Below are positions 57,840 through 64,000 of a stretch of DNA of 64,000 nucleotides, one piece after another. The stretch lies in contig NZ_BJYX01000001.1 of assembly GCF_007991735.1 (NCBI RefSeq), positions 62,001-126,000 of the forward strand, in the 5' to 3' direction. The translations under genes and the position numbers were made by a program. The DNA comes from Terrabacter aerolatus. Lineage in GTDB: Bacteria; Actinomycetota; Actinomycetes; Actinomycetales; Dermatophilaceae. The stretch's first letter is position 1. Each line of letters starts with the position of its first letter. The notes under the pieces were generated by a model that had not been told where the DNA came from, searched no databases, and saw nothing but the letters and a program-made list of their open reading frames with translations.

Positions 57840-59378
57840 ATGGACCCCTCGACGCCATCGACCTCCTCGACGCCCCCGACCGCGCCGGACGCCGACGACG
57901 ACGCGCTGCTCGCCGACTTCCACACCGTCCTGCGGCGCCTCCTCGACAGGCTGCCGGGCTCCGACGCCGGACGCCGGCTGGCCGACGCCCTGCACGAGCA
58001 CCTCGGGACGGCACCGCACCTGCTCGCCGTCGTCTCGGCGCCCGTGCCGGCCCATCGCCTCGTCGACGCCGACATCGCGCTGTCCGAGGTCATGGCCGCC
58101 GACCCCGACGCCAGCATCATCGGGATCGCCGGCGACGCACGGCACCACATGTCGCTCGGCGACCTCGTGCAGGGCTTCCACGGCCCCGGCATGTCGGTCG
58201 GACAGGTCGACTACGACCGGATGCCGACCGGTCCCGGCACGGACGACCAGCGCCAGGTCGTCACCTCCGGCATCCGGCTCTTCACCTTCGAGGGCCGACC
58301 GGTCGCCGTGCGCCAGCAGGGCATGAACCGGCAGTTCGGCCGCGAGTCCGGGACCATCGAGGTCGTCGCCGAGGACCGCGACCTCTCGGACGCCCTGATG
58401 GCCCGGGTGCAGGCGCTCATGGACGAGCGGAGCGTCATCCGGGGCCAGGTGCTCACGTTCGGCTCCGACCCCTACGGCCAGGGCCTGGCCGGCGTGACCT
58501 TCATCGAGCGCCCCTCCGTCGATGCGGCCGCCGTCGTGCTGCCCGACGGCGTGCTCGAACGGGTGGCCCGCCACGTCATCGGGATGGGCGAGCACCGCGA
58601 GCGCCTCGTCGCGCACGGCCAGCACCTCAAGCGCGGCGTCCTGCTCTACGGCCCGCCCGGCACCGGCAAGACCCACACGGTGCGTCACCTGCTGTCGGCC
58701 ACACCGGGGACGACGGCCGTGCTGCTGAGCGGGGGCTCGTTGCGTTTCATCCACGACGCCGCGAAGGTCGCCCGGGCGCACCAGCCGGCGATCGTCGTGC
58801 TCGAGGACTGCGACCTCGTGGCGGAGGACCGTTCGTTCGCGCCGATGGGGGCCTCACCGCTGCTCTTCGAGGTGCTCGACGCCCTCGACGGCCTCGACGC
58901 CGACGCCGACGTGGCCTTCGTCCTGACGACGAACCGCGTCGAGGACCTCGAGGTCGCCCTGTCGCAGCGTCCCGGCCGGGTCGACCTCGCGGCCGAGATC
59001 CCCCTGCCCGACGCCGAGGGTCGGCGCGAGCTGCTCCGGCTCTACGGCGGCCACCTCTTCGGTGCCGAGGCGATCTCCGCCGCCGCAGCCCGGGCCGAGG
59101 GCACGACCGCGTCGTTCACCAAGGAGCTCGTTCGGCGTGCCGTCCTCGCGGCGGCGATCGCCGACGAGCCGCCGTCGGACGAGCACCTCGGCCTCGCCCT
59201 CGACGAGCTGATGTCGGACACCCAGCAGCTCACCCGCAGCCTCCTGGGGGTCGGGTCCGGCGACGACGCGGGGCTCGACGGCGCCGCCGGGATGCCGCCC
59301 GGCCGGTTCTCGCGTCCCGCCCGGTCTGTCGCGTCGTTCGGCACGTCGTCCGACGGTGGGATCAGCGACCCGGGCTGA
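57840..59378 (+). CDS. AAA+ ATPase
   Basis: 512 residues from ATG 57840. An N-terminal ~240-residue domain of unknown type precedes a single AAA module: LYGPPGTGKTHTVRHLL (Walker A, ~270), IVVLEDCDLV (Walker B-like, ending in C-D instead of D-E), FVLTTNRVEDLE (sensor 1) and QRPGRVDLAAEIPLPD (arginine finger region). A disordered Ser/Gly tail follows. It resembles stand-alone CDC48-like AAA proteins of actinobacteria; the partner protein is unknown. Confidence 0.82.
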   Translation: MDPSTPSTSSTPPTAPDADDDALLADFHTVLRRLLDRLPGSDAGRRLADALHEHLGTAPHLLAVVSAPVPAHRLVDADIALSEVMAADPDASIIGIAGDARHHMSLGDLVQGFHGPGMSVGQVDYDRMPTGPGTDDQRQVVTSGIRLFTFEGRPVAVRQQGMNRQFGRESGTIEVVAEDRDLSDALMARVQALMDERSVIRGQVLTFGSDPYGQGLAGVTFIERPSVDAAAVVLPDGVLERVARHVIGMGEHRERLVAHGQHLKRGVLLYGPPGTGKTHTVRHLLSATPGTTAVLLSGGSLRFIHDAAKVARAHQPAIVVLEDCDLVAEDRSFAPMGASPLLFEVLDALDGLDADADVAFVLTTNRVEDLEVALSQRPGRVDLAAEIPLPDAEGRRELLRLYGGHLFGAEAISAAAARAEGTTASFTKELVRRAVLAAAIADEPPSDEHLGLALDELMSDTQQLTRSLLGVGSGDDAGLDGAAGMPPGRFSRPARSVASFGTSSDGGISDPG

Positions 59379-59431
59379 CGGCGGGTGCCGGCCACCCGGC
59401 ATACGCCCGCTCGGGGTCGCCGGTCAGGAGG

Positions 59432-60307
59432 TCACCCGGCGAAGGCGCGCACCGGCCGACCCGGCACGGCGACGCGGACGCGGAAGAGGGCGCCGGCCTG
59501 CGGCTCGGGGTCCTCGAGGTTCTCGCGGGACGTCGTGACGTAGAGGTCGCGCAGGTCGTCGCCGCCGAACGTGCAGGCGGTCACGAGGCGCACGGGCAGC
59601 GTCACCTCCGCGAGCACCTCGCCCGAGGGTGCGAAGCAGCGCACTCGCCCCGCGCCGTTGAGGGCGACCCAGACGTTGCCGGCGCTGTCGACGGTGAGGC
59701 CGTCGGGGTGGCCGACGTCGTGGGTGACGAAGGGTCGACGGCCCGTCAGCTCCCCGTCGACGACGTCGAACACGTCGGTGCGGCCGGTCGGGGTGTCGTC
59801 GTAGTAGGCGAGGCGCCCGTCGGGCGAGAGGTCGATGCCGTTGGAGATCGTCACGTCGGGCAGGACCACGGTGACGCACCCCGCGCCGTCGACGCGGTAG
59901 AGGCGCGCGCTGCCGGGGACGCGGTCGTAGCCCATCGACCCCGCCCACAGGCGGCCCTCGCCGTCGACGCCGCCCTCGTTCATCCGGACGGACGGGTCGT
60001 CCCAGAGGTCGAACCACGGAGCGGGTATGCCGTGTGGTTCGTCCGCTCGGGCGAGACCTCGCTCGGTCGCGACCACCCAGCCGCCGTCGGTGCGCGGGCG
60101 CAGGAACGCCGCGACGTCGCCGACGTGCACCCGGTCGACGGACCCGTCGCGTCGCAGGGTCAGCACGTCGCCCGCGAGCATGTCGACCCACCGCAGGCCG
60201 TCCCACGTCGACGACCAGACGGGGCCCTCCCCGTGGTAGCAGACGGCGTCGGTGACCTGCTCGAGCTCACCGGTGACCATGCCGGCGCCGGGAGCGGACT
60301 CGCCCAT
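59432..60307 (-). CDS. SMP-30/gluconolactonase family protein
   Basis: 291 residues. A six-bladed beta-propeller with the metal-binding Glu in CYHGEGPVWSS, the Asn region MNEGGVDGEGRLWAGSMGYD, NGIDLSPDGRLAYYDDT and HPDGLTVDSAGNVWVALNG. These enzymes hydrolyse sugar lactones with a divalent metal. The ATG at 60307 overlaps the stop of the upstream small gene (TGATG). Confidence 0.9.
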   Translation of the reverse strand: MGESAPGAGMVTGELEQVTDAVCYHGEGPVWSSTWDGLRWVDMLAGDVLTLRRDGSVDRVHVGDVAAFLRPRTDGGWVVATERGLARADEPHGIPAPWFDLWDDPSVRMNEGGVDGEGRLWAGSMGYDRVPGSARLYRVDGAGCVTVVLPDVTISNGIDLSPDGRLAYYDDTPTGRTDVFDVVDGELTGRRPFVTHDVGHPDGLTVDSAGNVWVALNGAGRVRCFAPSGEVLAEVTLPVRLVTACTFGGDDLRDLYVTTSRENLEDPEPQAGALFRVRVAVPGRPVRAFAG

Positions 60308-60738
60308 CAGTCCCACCACACGCCGACGTAGTGGTGCCCCTCGGGCACCGTCGGGGCGTCGACGAGCCAGTCGGCGTGGGCGGCGGGACCGCCGCTCGAC
60401 TCGGTGTCGGCGTCGACGGTCATGGCGTCGACCTCGTCCGGCTGCAGCGTCGTGATGACGGCCACCCCACTCGCGAAAGGCCATTCGTCGTCGGGGAAGT
60501 CCTGGAACTCCAGGACGTCGAGCTCGACGCGCACGTCGTGGACGTCCGGGTGCTCGCGCAGGTCGAGCAGCACGCGCTGCACGGACTCGAGGGGCATGTC
60601 CTCGGGGCGGTTCGGCGCGATCGACCACTCGCAGTCGTTGCCGTCGAAGAACTGCTCGAGGGTCACGGCCACCTGGGCGCTCGCTCCGCCGCGCTGGCGC
60701 ACGTGCTCCACGAAGGCGTTCTGCTTGACGAGATCCAT
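60307..60738 (-). CDS. Acidic hypothetical protein coupled to the lactonase
   Basis: 143 residues from ATG 60738, beginning MDLVKQNAFVEHVRQRGG. It is rich in Asp/Glu, with SVQRVLLDLREHPDVHDVRV and FASGVAVITTLQPDEVDAMT, and ends in HHYVGVWWD. I recognise no family; the size, acidity and FFDGNDCEWSIAPN segment recall cytosolic immunity-like or regulatory proteins, but that is weak. Coupled by overlap to the SMP-30 gene. Confidence 0.65.
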   Translation of the reverse strand: MDLVKQNAFVEHVRQRGGASAQVAVTLEQFFDGNDCEWSIAPNRPEDMPLESVQRVLLDLREHPDVHDVRVELDVLEFQDFPDDEWPFASGVAVITTLQPDEVDAMTVDADTESSGGPAAHADWLVDAPTVPEGHHYVGVWWD

Positions 60739-60845
60739 GACGAAAGGGGCCCCTGGGGTCGTGGTCTGGGCACTGGCGCGGCGTCGGCTACACTGGCGCC
60801 GCGTGCCGCTCACGTGTCCCTCACGGGGCACCGCCGGCGGCCCGT

Positions 60846-60916
60846 GCGAGCGTAGCTCAATGGTAGAGCGCCAGCTTCCCAAGCTGGATACGCGGGTTCG
60901 ATTCCCGTCGCTCGCT
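60846..60916 (+). tRNA. tRNA-Gly (anticodon CCC)
   Basis: A 71-nt cloverleaf: GCGAGCG acceptor with CGCTCGC, discriminator T, anticodon loop TTCCCAA giving CCC (reads GGG), T-loop GGTTCGATTCC. A TACACT box at 60789-60794 is a likely -10 element. Confidence 0.96.
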
Positions 60917-60960
60917 CCGCGCAGATCCGTGAGGCCCACCTGCTCTCCTGGTGGACGTGC

Positions 60961-60990
60961 GGCCCTCGGGGTCGTCAGTCCCTGAGGGCC
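60961..60990. terminator. Bidirectional terminator
   Basis: GGCCCTCGGGG and CCCTGAGGGCC-type arms (60961-60971 and 60979-60990, one mismatch) between the convergent tRNA-Gly and the NlpC/P60 gene. Confidence 0.75.
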
Positions 60991-60999
60991 GCTCCCTCG

Positions 61000-61578
61000 T
61001 CAGCGGATGCGGCCGGCCACCCACTGGCTGGTCCAGAGCTTCGAGAGCTGGACGCGCTGGCCCGGCCTCGGTGAGTGCCAGATCTTGCCGCTGCCGGCGT
61101 AGATGCCGACGTGGTAGGCGCGCCCTCCGGACATGAAGAAGACGAGATCGCCGGGCCGGAGGCTGGCCTTGGCGATCCGGATGGTCTGCAGGCGCTGGGC
61201 GTTGGCGGTGCGGGCCAGCGACACGTGCAGCTGCGTGCGGTAGACGTAGTAGACGAGTCCGGAGCAGTCGAAGGACGACGGCCCCGCCCCGCCCCACCGG
61301 TACGGCTTGCCCTTCTGGGCGGCCGCGATCCTGACGGCCTTGAGGCCGCGGGGGATGGCGATCGATGCCGGGGTGACGTAGGCGACGGGCTTGGTCGTCA
61401 CGTCGACGGGCGCTCGGGTCGAGGACCCCGAGACGGCCGGCGCTGCCGACGCACCTGGTGCAGAGGCGGTCGGCGCCGGCGACGTGCCGACCGTCCCGAC
61501 CAGGAGAGCTGCGGTGACCAGAGGCGCGATCGCCAGTGATTGCAAGGAAATTCGGCGTGCGGAGGTAGAAGCGGACAT
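61000..61578 (-). CDS. Secreted NlpC/P60 cell-wall endopeptidase
   Basis: 192 residues. The signal peptide (SARRISLQSLAIAPLVTAAL with AXA-type site near residue 40) exports it. The catalytic domain (residues ~80-192) has Cys105 in FDCSGLVYYV, His156 in AYHVGIYAG and His168 in IWHSP as triad. Such enzymes cut peptide stems of peptidoglycan. A c-di-AMP riboswitch occupies its leader, linking wall hydrolysis to turgor or DNA-integrity signalling. Confidence 0.93.
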   Translation of the reverse strand: MSASTSARRISLQSLAIAPLVTAALLVGTVGTSPAPTASAPGASAAPAVSGSSTRAPVDVTTKPVAYVTPASIAIPRGLKAVRIAAAQKGKPYRWGGAGPSSFDCSGLVYYVYRTQLHVSLARTANAQRLQTIRIAKASLRPGDLVFFMSGGRAYHVGIYAGSGKIWHSPRPGQRVQLSKLWTSQWVAGRIR

Positions 61579-61589
61579 GGCAGGTCCTT

Positions 61590-61735
61590 CCCACGCCTGT
61601 GAGGTGAGCTGTCGGGTTCGGGCGGAAGTTGCCCGGCCGCTGATGCGGCTTCACCCCGAGGACCGGCTGACCGGTCCGAAGGTGGGTCCCCCACTCCTGT
61701 CCGTTTTTCCATGACTGCCCCACCGGCGGACAGGA
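61590..61735 (-). ncRNA. ydaO/yuaA (cyclic di-AMP) riboswitch
   Basis: On the minus strand the conserved core blocks of the ydaO class appear in order: GGACAGGAGTGGGGGACCCA, CGGGGTGAAGCCGC, CCGGGCAACTTCCGCCCGAA, CCCGACAGCTCACCTC and CAGGCGTGGGAAGG. The aptamer ends just before the ATG of the NlpC/P60 gene. In actinobacteria this class is commonly found ahead of rpf and NlpC/P60 cell-wall genes and turns them off when c-di-AMP is high. Exact borders are approximate. Confidence 0.88.
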
Positions 61736-62097
61736 CTCGGCGTCCGGCGGGCCGACCGGGGAGGACCCCGGCCGATGAACATTCATCGAATGTGACAGAG
61801 AAGGTCACGAAAGCATCCCGGTAGGACAGATTCTGGCAAGATCTGCCACCCCAATACGGCACGAAACGGACGCGCACATCGCCCTGACGCCCTCTGACGG
61901 CGCTTTAATCGATGGATCCCACGGGCCGACCCGTGCATCATGGACGCGGCTCCGTTCGGAGCATGTCGGTCGTCGGCGGGGAGGCCCGCGGAGAGGTGGG
62001 TGGCCCGGATGGCCTGCTCGGCGGTCACGGTCCCGCGCCATCTCCCCCACCCCGGCTGACCGGGCCGTCCGGTCATGCCCGACCGACAGGAAAGACC
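61736..62097. other. Divergent spacer riboswitch / FBP-domain gene
   Basis: About 360 bases with promoters of both flanking genes. It contains a patch of lower GC near 61790-61915 but no clear boxes. Several overlapping frames here are shadows. Confidence 0.5.
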
Positions 62098-62592
62098 GTG
62101 AAACCACTGACAGAGAACGAGATTCGCGCTTCGTTCGTCAACACCTCCCGACGTGAGGCCAAGCAGGCGAACCTCCCGGACCTCGACCGCATCGGCGACC
62201 GCTGGGAGACGCTCGACTTCCTCGGCTGGGTCGACCGCAGCAACGCCCAGCGTGCGTATGCCGTGGTGCCCGTCGACGACGAGCCCGTCGGCCTGCTGCT
62301 GCGCACCTCGGAGCGCACGCGCAAGGCCAGCACGATGTGCGCGTGGTGCGAGGACGTCTTCGCCACGACCGAGGTGTCGCTCTTCGTCGCCAAGCGCGCC
62401 GGCGCCGCAGGCCGCGAGGGCAACAGCCTCGGCACGCTCGTGCACGCCGATTTCAGCTGCTCGGCCCACGTCCGGCGCCTGCCCAACGGCATGGAGGGCG
62501 GGCTCGACCCGCTCGCTCTCGTCGAGCGCCGGGTCGAGGAGCTGCGCGCCCGGTCATCCGCGTTCGCCCGGCGCGTGCGCGACGGGTCCTGA
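62098..62592 (+). CDS. FBP-domain (EF-G-binding type) zinc-finger protein
   Basis: 164 residues, starting at a GTG (62098) with AGGAAAG upstream. The opening MKPLTENEIRASFVNTSRRE and AWCEDVF are hallmarks of the FBP_C treble-clef family (Cys81-x2-Cys84; Cys121-x2-His124). Relatives bind elongation factor G and, in Gram-positives, can confer fusidic acid tolerance by rescuing stalled EF-G. Its actinobacterial members lack the N-terminal FBP domain, as here. Confidence 0.82.
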   Translation: MKPLTENEIRASFVNTSRREAKQANLPDLDRIGDRWETLDFLGWVDRSNAQRAYAVVPVDDEPVGLLLRTSERTRKASTMCAWCEDVFATTEVSLFVAKRAGAAGREGNSLGTLVHADFSCSAHVRRLPNGMEGGLDPLALVERRVEELRARSSAFARRVRDGS

Positions 62593-62694
62593 CCCGTTCG
62601 CCGGCAGGTCCGGGCCGAGCCGCCCCACCTGACGGTGCGTCGGTGACGCGTCAGTCGGCGCCGGCCCGGCCCGTGACGCTGTTGCGGGTCGGGC

Positions 62695-63549
62695 TCAGCC
62701 CGCGGCCTCGAGAGACGGGGACCCGTGGGTGCGGCGGACTCCCCCACCGGCCAGTGCCCGCTGCTGCCGGAAGCCCTGGACGGCCTCGCCGACGCTCTCG
62801 AGGTAGGCCGCGCGACGCGGCGTGACGGGCAGGGCGTGGCCGGCCTCGGCCGGCACGCACCGCAGCGGGTCGGGCTCGTCGGCGAAGTGGGTCTCGAGTC
62901 CGGCCCGCATGAGCCGCAAGGCCTCCCCGCGCTGCTGCGACACGGCCGACGACGTGAGGCCGAGCTCGGCCGCCACGTCCTTGACCGCGCGACCCTCGAG
63001 GTAGATCTCCGTGACGATGAAGCGGAGCCGGTCGGGCAGGGCCGCGACGGCTGCCCCGAGGTGCTGGACCCGCTCCCGCTCGAGAGCTGCGTCCTCCGGG
63101 GCGACGGTCTCGGCGGCGAGCGCCTCGGCGGCTGCATCGAGCGGCCCGACCACCCGCGCGGCGTCGGCGAGACCGTCCCGCACCTGCTCGGACGTCACAC
63201 CGAGCGCCGACGCCATCTCCTCGTGCGACGGGGCGCGACCGAGCCGGGCGGCCAGCGTCTCGGACATGGCCTGCATCGACTTGATCCGCTGGCGGGTCCC
63301 GCGCCCGGCCCAGTCGAGCGAGCGCAGCTCGTCGAGCAGGGCCCCGCTGACGCGGCGGCGGGCATACGCCCCGAAGGGCACCCCGGCCGAGGGGTCGAAG
63401 GCGTCGGCGGCGAGAACGAGGCCGACGGCACCCACCGAGGCGAGGTCCTCGCGCGAGAGATGGGTGGCTCGCGCGCACAGCTCGGAGACCAGGTAGCCGA
63501 CGAGCGGGAGGTTGTCGACGACGAGACGGTTGCGTTCCGCTGCTTGCAC
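62695..63549 (-). CDS. Sigma-28-like (FliA/WhiG family) sigma factor
   Basis: 284 residues from a GTG at 63549 with AAGGGG close upstream. Region 2: LVVDNLPLVGYLVSELCARA, DLASVGAVGLVLAADAFDPS, FGAYARRRVSGALLDELRSL. Region 3: QAMSETLAARLGRAPSHEEM. Region 4: LPDRLRFIVTEIYLEGRAVK, DVAAELGLTSSAVSQQRGEA. Some 75 residues extend beyond region 4. The neighbouring csrA points to control of flagellar genes that should lie to the right of the window. Confidence 0.85.
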   Translation of the reverse strand: MQAAERNRLVVDNLPLVGYLVSELCARATHLSREDLASVGAVGLVLAADAFDPSAGVPFGAYARRRVSGALLDELRSLDWAGRGTRQRIKSMQAMSETLAARLGRAPSHEEMASALGVTSEQVRDGLADAARVVGPLDAAAEALAAETVAPEDAALERERVQHLGAAVAALPDRLRFIVTEIYLEGRAVKDVAAELGLTSSAVSQQRGEALRLMRAGLETHFADEPDPLRCVPAEAGHALPVTPRRAAYLESVGEAVQGFRQQRALAGGGVRRTHGSPSLEAAG

Positions 63550-63727
63550 TGGACCCCTTGGACGAGCGCACCGACCATGCGCGAGATGGGTCGCGCAGCA
63601 GACGTCTGCGGACCCGTTCAGACATGTCCATTTTGGGTGGATAAAGAATGGTTTGTACGCGAAATCGCGAAATTGCCCCGGCACCGGTGTGACGGGGTTG
63701 CTTCCACGGCTGGGACGTGGGTCGACG
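63550..63727. other. Spacer between sigma factor and csrA
   Basis: 178 bases, AT-rich from about 63630 to 63675, with an 8-bp direct repeat CGCGAAAT at 63658-63665 and 63666-63673. Likely the sigma gene's promoter region; no gene is visible. Confidence 0.5.
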
Positions 63728-64000
63728 CTAGGGCGCTGGCCTGCCGCCCTCGGGTCCGGCCGAGGGCTCACCGACGGCCGGCGGCGGCGCCGGGGTCGGC
63801 GGAACGAGCCCCCGCAGCACCTCGTCGGCGTTGGCGCGGGTGGCCTCGCGGTTCGCGTCGGCCACGGCGACCGCGATCTCCTCGCGCTTGATCTCGAGGT
63901 GGCGCGGTGCGTCGATGCCGATGCGGATGCCGTCGCCGCCGCGGCTCTCGAGGAAGGTGATGACGATGTCGTCACCGATCATGATCTTCTCGCCCGGCTT
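63728..64000 (-). CDS. csrA: Carbon storage regulator CsrA (5' end outside window)
   Basis: The frame is open to the right edge, so the first few codons are missing; 90 codons are visible. KPGEKIMIGDDIVITFLESR is the start of the CsrA beta-barrel, and IRIGIDAPRHLEIKREEIAV holds the conserved RNA-contacting GxxAPxxxxVxREE segment. CsrA binds GGA motifs in mRNA leaders and, in Gram-positive bacteria, controls flagellin translation together with FliW. The Pro/Ala-rich C-terminal tail is longer than usual. The motility cluster probably continues to the right. Confidence 0.92.
   Translation of the reverse strand, partial: KPGEKIMIGDDIVITFLESRGGDGIRIGIDAPRHLEIKREEIAVAVADANREATRANADEVLRGLVPPTPAPPPAVGEPSAGPEGGRPAP

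Overview
The window is about 70% GC and reads like the chromosome of a motile actinomycete, most likely of the Intrasporangiaceae/Micrococcales. Supporting signs are GTP-type PEPCK, GTG starts, many ATGA/GTGA-coupled operons, an LCP-family wall protein, an actinobacterial FBP-domain protein, and a csrA plus sigma-28-like pair at the right edge. The family placement is inference from gene content, not a database match.

Left third (1-27.6 kb): a bacterial PH-domain protein (cut at the left edge) and a cationic amino acid permease. Then an XRE regulator with a Cys-rich tail beside a 67-bp tandem repeat, and a proton-translocating transhydrogenase (pntA-pntB). Next comes a polyol catabolic operon under a divergent AraC regulator: binding protein, two permeases, SDR, mannitol/arabitol dehydrogenase and xylulokinase. 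It should import a sugar alcohol, oxidise it to a ketose and phosphorylate D-xylulose; the ABC ATPase is not encoded here. DUF2252, PLDc_N/SHOCT, flavodoxin-like, argS, a large acidic membrane protein, an acyl-CoA ligase, an MFS exporter, and a coupled amphi-Trp/lipid kinase/PAP2 operon follow, ending at tRNA-Arg.

Middle (27.6-36.7 kb): pckG, then a 6.3-kb mobile element (30240-36583) inserted exactly behind tRNA-Ser(GCT). It has inverted ends carrying GCTAACGATT and a 7-bp direct repeat (TGCTGGC) on both sides. It carries a PH-domain membrane protein, a HigA-like HTH protein, a HigB/Gp49-like toxin with an unusual insertion, an XRE regulator, and a translationally coupled tyrosine-recombinase-like/DDE-transposase pair. 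The insertion has separated tRNA-Ser from a perfect 24-bp hairpin that I read as its original terminator. This is the strongest candidate for an undescribed system in the window.

Right third (36.7-64 kb): LCP protein, cold-shock protein, folP, a 36-codon ORF, tRNA-Ser(TGA), cysK-cysE, a membrane Fe-S oxidoreductase, a secreted beta-helix protein with a LacI-type operator, and an aldehyde dehydrogenase/DUF779 pair with a GAF-type activator. Then come a zinc-free L33 under a probable Zur box, an osmoprotectant ABC transporter, dcd, an AAA ATPase, an SMP-30 lactonase, tRNA-Gly, an NlpC/P60 peptidase under a c-di-AMP (ydaO) riboswitch, an EF-G-binding-type protein, a sigma-28-like factor and csrA (cut at the right edge).

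Across the chromosome outside the mobile element, the 7-mer GGCATAC/GTATGCC recurs about 31 times in genes and spacers in different reading frames. In three spacers it forms the arms of REP-like palindromes. It is absent from the mobile element.
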